A stretch of DNA of 21,371 nt from Candidatus Delongbacteria bacterium (GCA_027858795.1 JAQICF010000184.1:1-21371); one strand, 5' to 3'. Counted from the stretch's first letter, positions 1 to 5,961 are shown. Made by a program: numbers and translations. Notes: generated by a model from the letters alone, not told the origin.

Positions 1-130
1 CTGTTGTGTATGCTGCTGCTGTCCATGTCTCATCGTATTCCTCATTTAACTGCATAAGTACCCAACGCGCTAAGACTAATGACATTGTCAGGGTTTCAAC
101 ATAAACTCCATTCTTGTAAAACTTAAACAT
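1..130 (-). CDS. Hypothetical protein, N-terminal part (runs off left edge)
   Basis: About 43 codons are visible, beginning MFKFYKNGVYVETLTMSLVL and continuing with an acidic and aromatic stretch; the C-terminus lies outside the window. The ATG at 128-130 (minus strand) is preceded by GGAGG with a six-base spacer, a strong ribosome binding site. It is the last visible member of a minus-strand operon, about 12 bases after the SLOG gene. I do not recognise the family. The start is well supported; the function is unknown. Confidence 0.6.
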   Translation of the reverse strand, partial: MFKFYKNGVYVETLTMSLVLARWVLMQLNEEYDETWTAAAYTT

Positions 131-142
131 CTATTCCTCCAA

Positions 143-475
143 TTATATTAAGATCTTACTATACTTAATCGTTAGGTTAATCATATGCTGTGTTCCTTTA
201 CCACCTGGGAAGCAATGCACATAATCAGTATATCGTGCCATCTCAGCATTTCTGATATATCCAGCTGACTTACCGTGTCTATTCCAATCTGCAGGGAAAT
301 ACTTAACAGGAAGTCCTAATCTTTCAGCACAGATTTCTCCGAACTGATCTGCTCCTCTTGCTCGGCCGGATACAATTTCAGTAATGTTATACCGAATACA
401 TAATTTAGATATAAGCTTAAAGTCTTCTTCAGTACCAACAAACTCACGTCCACCTGCTATAACTAAACTAAACAT
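143..475 (-). CDS. DUF2493 / YspA-like SLOG-family protein
   Basis: A 110-residue single-domain protein carrying the full motif set of the DUF2493 (YspA, cpYpsA-related SLOG) family. It has the nucleotide-binding GGR loop at residues 8-10, VSGRARGAD at 35-43, FPADW at 60-64, the HGKSAGYIRNAEM block at 67-79 and a GGKGT loop at 91-95. SLOG proteins have a Rossmann-like fold and are thought to bind or process nucleotide-derived ligands. Many phages carry one, but its role in infection is not settled. A GGAGAC ribosome binding site precedes the ATG, which overlaps the end of the upstream gene by 8 bases, implying translational coupling. The family call is secure; the ligand and role are unknown. 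Confidence 0.9.
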   Translation of the reverse strand: MFSLVIAGGREFVGTEEDFKLISKLCIRYNITEIVSGRARGADQFGEICAERLGLPVKYFPADWNRHGKSAGYIRNAEMARYTDYVHCFPGGKGTQHMINLTIKYSKILI

Positions 476-677
476 GGTGTCTCCTTTTGTTTATGAGATG
501 TAAATAAAGAAGTGGACTTATAATATCAAGTCCCGATAAACTATTTGGAAAATCAATATCTTTTTGAGATATAGAAGACTTTAGCAATGGTGTATCTGTT
601 TCTTTTTCAGGAACACTTTTAATACTCTGTTTTAGAGCTTTCATTTTAAGATAGTCTTTTCGAGCCATTCGTTTCAC
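468..677 (-). CDS. Hypothetical small basic protein
   Basis: A 69-residue protein with a Lys/Arg-rich N-terminus (KRMARKDYLKMKALKQSIKS) and a C-terminus ending in NKRRHHV. The start is a GTG at 675-677, chosen because AAAAGGAGA lies five bases upstream; the in-frame ATG three codons later would be too far from it. It overlaps the SLOG gene by 8 bases and follows the 74-residue gene by 11 bases, so it is co-transcribed with them. No domain is recognised. The charge suggests nucleic-acid or protein binding, but that is only a guess. Confidence 0.6.
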   Translation of the reverse strand: MKRMARKDYLKMKALKQSIKSVPEKETDTPLLKSSISQKDIDFPNSLSGLDIISPLLYLHLINKRRHHV

Positions 678-688
678 AATATCTCCTT

Positions 689-913
689 TTATCCTTCGTA
701 AATATCTTTTTCATAATCTTCGGGCACTCCCTGAGAATATAATTGTGTAATCTTAACTAAATCGCTTTGTGACGCGTTAAACTCATTAACGGCGATTGCA
801 TGTATGTCGGATATACTAAACACCGGTGTATAAAACCTCAAGGTTATTCCTATCACATCAATACACACACACATTCCTTCTCTTCTTATTTCATCAATTA
901 AACTTCCATTCAT
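689..913 (-). CDS. Hypothetical protein, first gene of the minus-strand operon
   Basis: A 74-residue protein beginning MNGSLIDEIRREGMCVCIDV and ending EDYEKDIYEG. The composition is that of a small soluble protein: an amphipathic N-terminus, a hydrophobic middle and an acidic C-terminus. No known family is recognised. The start is supported by AGGAG about eight bases upstream of the ATG. It is the promoter-proximal gene of the leftward operon and faces the candidate small terminase gene across a 137-base divergent control region. Confidence 0.65.
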   Translation of the reverse strand: MNGSLIDEIRREGMCVCIDVIGITLRFYTPVFSISDIHAIAVNEFNASQSDLVKITQLYSQGVPEDYEKDIYEG

Positions 914-977
914 ACTATAAACTCCTTTTATATCACTATCTAAACCAATTAACTTAAAAATACAGCTAATATCAGCT

Positions 978-1006
978 ATTATATTACAAAAATGCGGATT
1001 AAAAAA
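978..1006 (-). promoter_or_regulatory. Possible promoter for the leftward operon
   Basis: On the minus strand a perfect TATAAT -10 box lies at 978-983. The -35 region 17 bases further upstream is only a T-run (1001-1006), so the promoter would be weak or activator-dependent. The half-site ATTACAAA at 983-990 overlaps the edge of the -10 box. Confidence 0.3.
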
Positions 1007-1014
1007 GATTTATA

Positions 1015-1043
1015 TTGCAAACTTTGTAATCCGCGGTTATACT
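1015..1043 (+). promoter_or_regulatory. Sigma70-type promoter for the rightward genes
   Basis: A -35 box TTGCAA (1015-1020, 4 of 6 consensus) and a -10 box TATACT (1038-1043, 5 of 6) are separated by exactly 17 bases. The predicted transcription start falls at about 1050-1051, on or next to the A of the ATG at 1051. The message would therefore be leaderless, consistent with the absence of a Shine-Dalgarno sequence before that gene. Confidence 0.6.
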
Positions 1044-1050
1044 ACAATAC

Positions 1051-1578
1051 ATGATAGAAGACATAAGAGCATCAAAGAACAAACAAACTCAAGCTGAAAT
1101 GGCCAACCGTAACGATCACATCATTACTCTCTTGGCAAGGGGACTCAAACGTGCTCAGATCCTCGTAGATCCTCTCGTACTCTCTTGGCGAATGCAAAAC
1201 AGCTCTATAGACAAGTACATGCAGAAGGCAAAAGGAGACATTGTATCGAACTCACAGCAGGGTAGAACGGAACACCTAGGTAGGGCAATAATGAACCTAG
1301 ACTACCTGTATATGATCACGATAAAGACGTTGATTGATGAAGAAGGGAACTTCCTACCTGATATGACACCAACGGCGAGACTGTGCCTGGACATAGTGAA
1401 AGAGAAGAACAAGCTATTACAGTTGAGTAAGGTATACGATCCAGCGGCCACGGTAGGTAGTGAGGAGATCATGCCGGATGCAGTGCACAAGCTGCTGGAT
1501 GATGTACGTATAGTGAACGCACCGAAAGAGCGTGATGAGAGTGAAGTGCTGGCAGCAGTCAGTAATCTAATAGCGTAG
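1051..1578 (+). CDS. Candidate small terminase subunit (DNA-packaging, HTH protein)
   Basis: A 175-residue, largely alpha-helical protein. Residues about 20-65 look like a helix-turn-helix DNA-binding segment. Residues about 75-130 form charged helices (LGRAIMNLDYLYMITIKTLI, later LCLDIVKEKNKLLQL) like the oligomerisation region of phage small terminases. Such proteins recognise phage DNA and present it to the large subunit for packaging. It is the first rightward gene, 2.8 kb upstream of the large terminase. There is no ribosome binding site; the promoter places the transcription start at the ATG. Base composition and codon choice (CTA, CTC, ATA, AGG) differ from the CTT/GTT-rich structural genes. 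Another DNA-binding regulator is the main alternative. Confidence 0.5.
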   Translation: MIEDIRASKNKQTQAEMANRNDHIITLLARGLKRAQILVDPLVLSWRMQNSSIDKYMQKAKGDIVSNSQQGRTEHLGRAIMNLDYLYMITIKTLIDEEGNFLPDMTPTARLCLDIVKEKNKLLQLSKVYDPAATVGSEEIMPDAVHKLLDDVRIVNAPKERDESEVLAAVSNLIA

Positions 1579-1582
1579 TATT

Positions 1583-1810
1583 GTGAGCGGTACGAACAAT
1601 CAGTCGAGGCACGAGACTGTATCTTTCTTCGGCACTCTTCGGGATGCTTTGCACATCTTTTGGGTCCTTGCACTCACTATTCCGGCACCCTCACCCTCCC
1701 CCATTGATTTTGCAGGCCCTATACACATTACGGCCTATAGGAACAGCCAACAAAATACCGGGAACCTAATTGCTGAAGGAAGCTATGCAGCAGAAGTAAG
1801 GAAGAGATAA
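1583..1810 (+). CDS. Doubtful ORF, possible small membrane-associated protein
   Basis: A 75-codon ORF starting at a GTG just after the preceding stop codon, with no visible ribosome binding site. The product would carry one hydrophobic stretch (residues about 24-34, ALHIFWVLALT) followed by a proline-rich turn (IPAPSPSPIDFAGP) and a polar tail. It fills what would otherwise be a gap of about 250 bases, and its base composition resembles the gene before it. Nothing identifies a function. It may instead be non-coding; an inverted repeat CCTATA/TATAGG lies inside it near 1720-1741. Confidence 0.3.
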   Translation: MSGTNNQSRHETVSFFGTLRDALHIFWVLALTIPAPSPSPIDFAGPIHITAYRNSQQNTGNLIAEGSYAAEVRKR

Positions 1811-1830
1811 AAAAAGAGGAGGAAAATTTT

Positions 1831-1932
1831 ATGCAAGAGGTAATCACGATTATTATATTTACACTTTGTACAGCTGGAATAGTAATATGCTTAATAGCTG
1901 ATTACAGGGATCCACCAACATGGCGAAAATAA
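1831..1932 (+). CDS. 33-residue single-helix membrane peptide
   Basis: A short ORF with a very strong ribosome binding site, reading AGGAGGAAAATTTTATG. The peptide is MQE, then an uninterrupted hydrophobic segment of about 20 residues (VITIIIFTLCTAGIVICLIA), then a short polar tail DYRDPPTWRK. It is therefore almost certainly a one-pass inner-membrane peptide. Phage peptides of this kind can be lysis or superinfection accessory factors, but no family is recognisable. The stop at 1930-1932 lies 14 bases before the next GTG start. The strong RBS and clean membrane helix make it believable despite its size. Confidence 0.6.
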   Translation: MQEVITIIIFTLCTAGIVICLIADYRDPPTWRK

Positions 1933-1946
1933 AGGAGGAGAATTTT

Positions 1947-2162
1947 GTGGAAGATTATATAACTCCAGATGGAGAGACCGTAGTGGATGCTTTAAGGGCT
2001 GAGCAGGATTTATGGGACGAGATAGATGAACGCAGGTATAAGCCTATAAAATTTCACACCCGTGATGAATTAGTGGAAAATAAGTTAGAGATTAAGGATA
2101 ATTTCCAAAATCTTCTAAAAGGACCAAAATCGGAGGAAACATTTTGTGAAGATAGAAGTTAA
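1947..2162 (+). CDS. Hypothetical acidic protein
   Basis: A 71-residue, highly charged protein, beginning (M)EDYITPDGETVVDALRAEQD and ending SEETFCEDRS. The GTG at 1947 was chosen because GGAGGAGAATTTT sits directly upstream, the same RBS layout as the gene before and after it. An in-frame ATG at 1920 lies inside the preceding gene with no RBS. It overlaps the next gene by 17 bases. It resembles a small soluble, helical protein; family and role are unknown. Confidence 0.6.
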   Translation: MEDYITPDGETVVDALRAEQDLWDEIDERRYKPIKFHTRDELVENKLEIKDNFQNLLKGPKSEETFCEDRS

Positions 2163-2529
2163 TGAGGATTATGAGATTATTTTAAAAGAGGTTTTCACCG
2201 GGATAGGACTGGAAACTAAATACGGAGAAAAGTTCGGTATCTGCATGAGGGATAGTGGGTTTGAGTTTGAGTATGCTGGAGTAAGTTTCCAGGCAAAAGA
2301 TGGTGTTGTGACTTATGTTGTACCACAAACTTCTGGGATAAAGAGTGAATTAGTTGATGACTTCTCATTGGTTAATGTATATCACGAGGGAGACTATACA
2401 GTTTTTCACGGGGAAGAATGGATATTTCATGGAAAAGTATGGATGCTTGAAAATGGACATACCTACACTAATGTAAATACAATTGGGATTTATCCAAGTG
2501 AAAATGCTGGATGGCAAAAACGCACGTAG
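2146..2529 (+). CDS. Hypothetical protein, beta-rich
   Basis: A 127-residue protein with alternating polar and aromatic residues typical of beta structure (for example GDYTVFHGEEWIFHGKVWML near residues 82-101). It starts at GTG 2146 after GGAGGAAACATTTT. No known domain is recognised. The last codons (K-R-T-stop) are supplied by the first copy of the 24-base repeated element, so the element overlaps its 3' end and provides the TAG stop. Confidence 0.65.
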   Translation: MKIEVNEDYEIILKEVFTGIGLETKYGEKFGICMRDSGFEFEYAGVSFQAKDGVVTYVVPQTSGIKSELVDDFSLVNVYHEGDYTVFHGEEWIFHGKVWMLENGHTYTNVNTIGIYPSENAGWQKRT

Positions 2530-2539
2530 ATTCGTATTT
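2516..2539 (+). repeat. 24-base repeated element, copy 1 (putative phage promoter/operator)
   Basis: This copy consists of AAAAACGCACGTA, then GA, then TTCGTATTT. Apart from the two middle bases it is identical to the copies at 2852-2875 and 10918-10941. The ends (AAAAACG and CGTATTT) form an imperfect inverted repeat. It is followed directly by AGGAGA and a start codon at 2550. All three copies point towards a downstream gene start, so I infer a promoter for a phage-specific RNA polymerase or a binding site for a phage regulator. No sigma70 -10/-35 pair is evident in it. Confidence 0.7.
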
Positions 2540-2549
2540 AAGGAGACAT

Positions 2550-2669
2550 ATGGTGAATATTTCAAAAATGATAGAAAATTCAATAATAGAAAATATTGCA
2601 AAAGCAATAGAAGATTCAACAATAGACGAAGTTGTAAAAAAACCTGGAAAAGATAATGACTCTAACTGA
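2550..2669 (+). CDS. 39-residue hypothetical peptide
   Basis: A short ORF beginning MVNISKMIENSIIENIAKAI and ending in a polar, lysine- and asparagine-rich tail. The residue pattern is that of an amphipathic helix. AGGAGA lies four bases before the ATG; the GTG in the next codon would be slightly better spaced. It is the first gene after copy 1 of the 24-base element and overlaps the next gene by 14 bases. No family is recognised. Confidence 0.45.
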   Translation: MVNISKMIENSIIENIAKAIEDSTIDEVVKKPGKDNDSN

Positions 2670-2865
2670 TTTTGGCACACAGTTAGATGATCGCAATAGG
2701 CAGGTTTATCGAACACACATGTCAATTAATCTAAATGTTGTGCAGGATACTCTTGTTGAGGCTTGCTGTGGTGCTGATAATCCGGTAGAGATAAGAAAGC
2801 TGAGTGATAGAGAAAAGGTAGAAATGATGGCTTGTGAATTATTGGGAATTGAAAAACGCACGTAG
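2656..2865 (+). CDS. Hypothetical small protein
   Basis: A 69-residue protein with two adjacent cysteines (VEACCGADNP, residues about 34-43) and an acidic, helical C-terminal half. The start overlaps the preceding peptide by 14 bases and has only a weak GGAAAAG ribosome binding site, so it probably relies on coupling. As with the 127-residue protein, its last residues K-R-T and its TAG stop are encoded by a copy of the 24-base element (2852-2875). Unrecognised. Confidence 0.55.
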   Translation: MTLTDFGTQLDDRNRQVYRTHMSINLNVVQDTLVEACCGADNPVEIRKLSDREKVEMMACELLGIEKRT

Positions 2866-2875
2866 GTTCGTATTT
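2852..2875 (+). repeat. 24-base repeated element, copy 2 (putative phage promoter/operator)
   Basis: This copy consists of AAAAACGCACGTA, then GG, then TTCGTATTT. It overlaps the end of the 69-residue gene and is followed by AAAAAGGAGATCAC and the ATG of the DUF5662 gene at 2891. Together with copy 1 it brackets a segment of about 312 bases holding the 39- and 69-residue genes. Confidence 0.7.
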
Positions 2876-2890
2876 GAAAAAGGAGATCAC

Positions 2891-3343
2891 ATGGAAGACA
2901 GTAAATCGGCAACATCAGAACACATTGCTACAGTGAATAGAATCGGAGCTAAGTTTGTGGTGGCTTTGAAGAATAGACTTATAGTCCATGATAAGTCGAA
3001 ACTCAAAGAACCAGAAAAGAAGTACCTTGATGTCCACACTGTTGGCTTGAAAGGGTCTATTTATATGTCAGATGAATATAAGGAAACTCTTCAGAAGATG
3101 AGTCCTGGATTGGCTCATCATTACTCACATAATGATCATCACCCACAAAAGTACAAAAATGGAGTTGCCGGGATGTCCTTGCTCGCTATTACAGAAATGT
3201 TAATAGATTGGTGCGCTGCCGTCCAAAGGCATGAAGATGGTGATATTTTAGTTTCCATAGAAGAGAACCAGAAACGGTATAAATACAGTGATGAACTTAA
3301 ACAGATTTTTCTAAATACCGTAAAGGAGATGAAATGCCTTTAA
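2891..3343 (+). CDS. DUF5662 family protein
   Basis: A 150-residue protein matching the DUF5662 family, common in phages and mobile elements and of unknown function. The hallmarks are HDKSK at residues 33-37, the His-rich HHYSHNDHHP at 76-85, the EMLIDWCAAVQRH helix at 102-114 and a late NT (142-143). The conserved His and Asp residues suggest a metal site, but that is inference. The frame is open 19 codons further upstream (from 2834); I chose ATG 2891 because AGGAGA sits just before it and because it gives the family's usual N-terminus. It overlaps the next gene by 10 bases. Confidence 0.85.
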   Translation: MEDSKSATSEHIATVNRIGAKFVVALKNRLIVHDKSKLKEPEKKYLDVHTVGLKGSIYMSDEYKETLQKMSPGLAHHYSHNDHHPQKYKNGVAGMSLLAITEMLIDWCAAVQRHEDGDILVSIEENQKRYKYSDELKQIFLNTVKEMKCL

Positions 3344-3672
3344 ATTATGTCCAGGAAAAAGTAGAAAAGTTTATAGATAAGAACAGGATCCACTTGTCTG
3401 CCAAGGCTGTGTTTGATGAATCTTTATTTGCTGATCAGAAGGAAATGAAGAAAGAGATAACAAATGGAAAAATTGTTTTGACTAATTCTGTTGGGAAGTT
3501 TTTAATGCAAAAGGGTAAAATTGAGCTTTATACCAAGACAGAAAAAGACGATTCTATGACACATATGAATTTCGACTGTTTTGTTTTCTCTGGAGATCAA
3601 CTTAAAGAATTTGTGGAAATGATTTTTAAGGCGAAGGGTAAGATTATTACTCTTGACCAGTTAAAAAGTTGA
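3334..3672 (+). CDS. Hypothetical protein
   Basis: A 112-residue mixed alpha/beta protein, beginning MPLNYVQEKVEKFIDKNRIH. AAAGGAGATGAA gives a strong RBS before the ATG. The central region (residues about 44-66) looks like beta strands around a glycine turn, and the C-terminus (DQLKEFVEMIFKAKGKIITL) is helical. No family is recognised. It overlaps DUF5662 upstream, and its TGA overlaps a TTG start downstream, so it sits in a tightly coupled operon. Confidence 0.65.
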   Translation: MPLNYVQEKVEKFIDKNRIHLSAKAVFDESLFADQKEMKKEITNGKIVLTNSVGKFLMQKGKIELYTKTEKDDSMTHMNFDCFVFSGDQLKEFVEMIFKAKGKIITLDQLKS

Positions 3673-3833
3673 ACTTTATAAAGAAATTGATCAGTACAAG
3701 AGATGAAATTCGTTCTATGGGTATGCCAAGGACTGATGCAGAAGAGATTGCCCATGGTATAGTGGATAAACTTCCAAGGGAATCTCGGCGGTCTGCTGAG
3801 AGGAAGATAAGAAGGCAAAGGAGAAAGACATGA
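3669..3833 (+). CDS. 54-residue basic peptide
   Basis: A short ORF starting at TTG within a TTGA overlap with the preceding stop and ending within an ATGA overlap with the next start. The peptide begins (M)NFIKKLISTRDEIRSMGMPR and ends with a strongly basic tail (RRSAERKIRRQRRKT). The perfect stop/start overlaps on both sides and the full use of the space support it, although there is no independent ribosome binding site. The basic tail may bind nucleic acid. Unrecognised. Confidence 0.5.
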   Translation: MNFIKKLISTRDEIRSMGMPRTDAEEIAHGIVDKLPRESRRSAERKIRRQRRKT

Positions 3834-4372
3834 GAAGTCGTTACGTTAAAAAATGCAAGTGTGACACAAAACCAATTGTTACAACAAAAACTTGTATTAA
3901 TCTAAAAGGTGTTCTTGATATAGATCTTTCAGTAGCATGTCCAGAGTGCGAAAGATTATATAAAGAGGTTGCACCAAAGATGACCAGAATGGAGAATCCT
4001 CAAGTTTCAATAGAATGGCCTAGGATGCCGGAAGAAATTGATATTCCGAAAACTTTTACTGATAAAATCAATCCAGAAAAATTACCAGAAATCGAGGTGG
4101 ATAATGGACCCGGAAGTACTGATAGCAAGATCATTAAAAGCAAGGAAGTCACTGGGAAGAAAAAAGAACCGTCTGGCTCTGCGAAGGAAGAGAAAAATAA
4201 AACTCCTAAAACAGATAAGGAAACCATTAGAGATGAAGCCGGAACGCCGGATCAGATCGAAGTTACTCCGACACCAGAACGAAAAAGATCTAAGGATAAG
4301 GGTGATGTATTTGAACGATTAACAGAAGACGCTCTCGAAAGTGATGGCGTTCCACTACCGGATCTATTTTGA
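3830..4372 (+). CDS. Cys-motif protein with a long disordered charged tail
   Basis: A 180-residue protein in two parts. Residues 9-40 hold a CxC (Cys9, Cys11), a lone Cys22 and a CPEC (Cys37-Cys40), a plausible zinc-binding module. The region from about residue 75 onward is low-complexity, rich in Lys, Glu, Pro and Thr, and likely disordered (EVTGKKKEPSGSAKEEKNKT and similar). AAGGAGAAAGAC gives a strong RBS. It lies immediately before the large terminase gene and overlaps its TTG start. A packaging accessory role would fit the position, but nothing proves it. Confidence 0.65.
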   Translation: MRSRYVKKCKCDTKPIVTTKTCINLKGVLDIDLSVACPECERLYKEVAPKMTRMENPQVSIEWPRMPEEIDIPKTFTDKINPEKLPEIEVDNGPGSTDSKIIKSKEVTGKKKEPSGSAKEEKNKTPKTDKETIRDEAGTPDQIEVTPTPERKRSKDKGDVFERLTEDALESDGVPLPDLF

Positions 4373-5961
4373 CAAGAAAAGCTACGAATGAATTTTATGA
4401 TCGAACTCTTACCAAAGCTAAAAAGTTAGGTGATAAAGCTCTTCGTATGGTAATGAGAGAGCTGGTCCTCAAGGATCGGTTCTTTCTTTTGACAAGAGTG
4501 CTAAAACGAATTGATGCTGATAGTGACTGGGCATATGCCAGGTGCCGAGAAGTAGAAGCAGACCCAGACTATAAGCTTGATTTGTGGGCAAGGGAACATT
4601 ATAAATCAACGATTATCACTTTTGCCGGATCGATACAGGAGATATGTAAAAATCCTGAAATAACAATTGGCATATTCTCCTTCAATAGACCTATTGCAAA
4701 GTCTTTCCTTAAACAGATTATGACAGAACTCGAGAGCAACCATACTCTTCATTGGTTATTCCCGGAAATATTCTGGTCAGATCCAAAAAAACAATCAAAG
4801 AAATACGGTTTCAAATGGTCTGGGAATGAAGGTATTACTGTAAAAAGAAAAGGAAATCCAAAAGAACAGACTGTTGAAGCCTGGGGTGTTATCGAGGCTC
4901 AGCCAACTTCTAAGCATTTTACTTTACTTATTTACAATGATATTGTTACTGATACAACTGTAATGACTGCATCGATGAGAGAGAAAGCTATTGCAGGTTG
5001 GAGACTTTCACAGAATCTTGGCTCCAAAAGTACTCAGTACAGACAATGGTATGAAGGAACTATTTATCATCCATACGACACATATCATACAATACTAAAA
5101 TCCGGGAAATTTGAATTAGGAGATATTGAAGATAAAGTTACAATTCGCGTTACTCCTAGAATTTACCCGGCTACAGATAATGGAAAAGTAACCGGTAATC
5201 CTGTTTATATGTCAAAAGCAGAACTTGGTGCTAAATATAGAATGATGGGTCCTTATATATTTGCTGCGCAAATGCTTCTTGACCCACTCCAGGAAGATAA
5301 ACAAGGGTTCGCTATTGAATGGATAAAGAAATGGCCAGCTGAGAAGTTTAAGGGATTAAATATAATGATTTTATGTGATCCTGCGTCAAAAAGGGGGAAG
5401 AGAAATGATTATACAGTCTTTTTTGTCATTGGTTTGGGTCCGGATAAGAACTACTATGTTATTGATATCATTAGAGATAAATTATCCCTTACGGAACGCG
5501 CGACTGCACTCTTCCGGTTACATCAAAAGTATAAACCAATATTCGTTGGATATGAAGAAGCAGCGATGCAAACGGATAAAGAACATTTTGAATACGTTAT
5601 GGAGCAGCATAACTATAGATTTACCATAACCAGTCTTAGAGAAGGGCCGAGTGAAAGTAAAAATGCCAGGATCCAGTCTCTTGTTCCGCTTTTTGAGCAA
5701 GGGAGAATCTATCTTCCTGAAAAACTAGAGTATACTGACTACGAATATAAGACTTTTGACATAGTTGAAGCATTTATAGAGCAAGAATATGTGATTTTCC
5801 CCTTTATCGAGCATGATGATATGCTTGATACACTGGCTAAAATCAACCATAAAGACATTTTTATACCATTCCCGGAGGGAACAATGGAAGAAGTTTACGG
5901 ATTTACAGGTGATTCTGCAATAGAGCACGATGAAGAGGTTTGGGATGTGTATGCCTCATAA
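4369..5961 (+). CDS. terL: Terminase large subunit
   Basis: A 530-residue packaging motor protein with both expected domains. The N-terminal ATPase has a Walker A-like WAREHYKST at residues 73-81 and a Walker B-like FTLLIYND ending at Asp191. The C-terminal RNase H-fold nuclease has its acidic residues in LCDPAS (Asp337), GYEEAA (Glu396/397) and HDDMLD (Asp483, 484, 487). It pumps DNA into the prohead and cuts the concatemer. The start is TTG, inside a TTGA overlap with the upstream stop; there is no good RBS, so translation probably depends on coupling. The length and intact catalytic residues indicate a functional enzyme. Confidence 0.95.
   Translation: MTRKATNEFYDRTLTKAKKLGDKALRMVMRELVLKDRFFLLTRVLKRIDADSDWAYARCREVEADPDYKLDLWAREHYKSTIITFAGSIQEICKNPEITIGIFSFNRPIAKSFLKQIMTELESNHTLHWLFPEIFWSDPKKQSKKYGFKWSGNEGITVKRKGNPKEQTVEAWGVIEAQPTSKHFTLLIYNDIVTDTTVMTASMREKAIAGWRLSQNLGSKSTQYRQWYEGTIYHPYDTYHTILKSGKFELGDIEDKVTIRVTPRIYPATDNGKVTGNPVYMSKAELGAKYRMMGPYIFAAQMLLDPLQEDKQGFAIEWIKKWPAEKFKGLNIMILCDPASKRGKRNDYTVFFVIGLGPDKNYYVIDIIRDKLSLTERATALFRLHQKYKPIFVGYEEAAMQTDKEHFEYVMEQHNYRFTITSLREGPSESKNARIQSLVPLFEQGRIYLPEKLEYTDYEYKTFDIVEAFIEQEYVIFPFIEHDDMLDTLAKINHKDIFIPFPEGTMEEVYGFTGDSAIEHDEEVWDVYAS

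Larger units (their letters stand above)
914..1050. promoter_or_regulatory. Divergent intergenic control region with overlapping inverted repeats
   Basis: This segment separates the leftward operon from the rightward packaging genes. It holds a 17-base near-palindrome ATTGCAAACTTTGTAAT at 1014-1030 (one mismatched pair), which overlaps the -35 and spacer of the rightward promoter. A second inverted repeat has 8-base arms, GCGGATTA at 994-1001 and TAATCCGC at 1027-1034. A further half-site, ATTACAAA, lies at 983-990, beside a possible leftward -10. CAGCTAATAT and CAGCTATTAT form a tandem imperfect repeat near 963-982. The layout suits a repressor or activator controlling both directions; the binding protein is not identified here. 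Confidence 0.55.

Noticed and set aside
91..104. GTTTCAAC on the plus strand, resembling the reverse complement of a CRISPR repeat end
   Set aside because: Only about eight bases match, the CCACGC continuation is missing, and it lies in a coding region.
1302..1673. A 123-codon minus-strand ORF
   Set aside because: It lies opposite the better-supported 175-residue gene, is serine-rich in the manner of antisense frames, and has no RBS or operon context.
1720..1741. Inverted repeat CCTATA/TATAGG as a terminator
   Set aside because: The arms are short with an 11-12-base loop and no T-run follows, so it does not qualify as a terminator.
4038..4322. A 94-codon plus-strand ORF inside the Cys-motif gene
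   Set aside because: It is a Lys/Arg-rich shadow of the low-complexity acidic/basic region in another frame, with no RBS.
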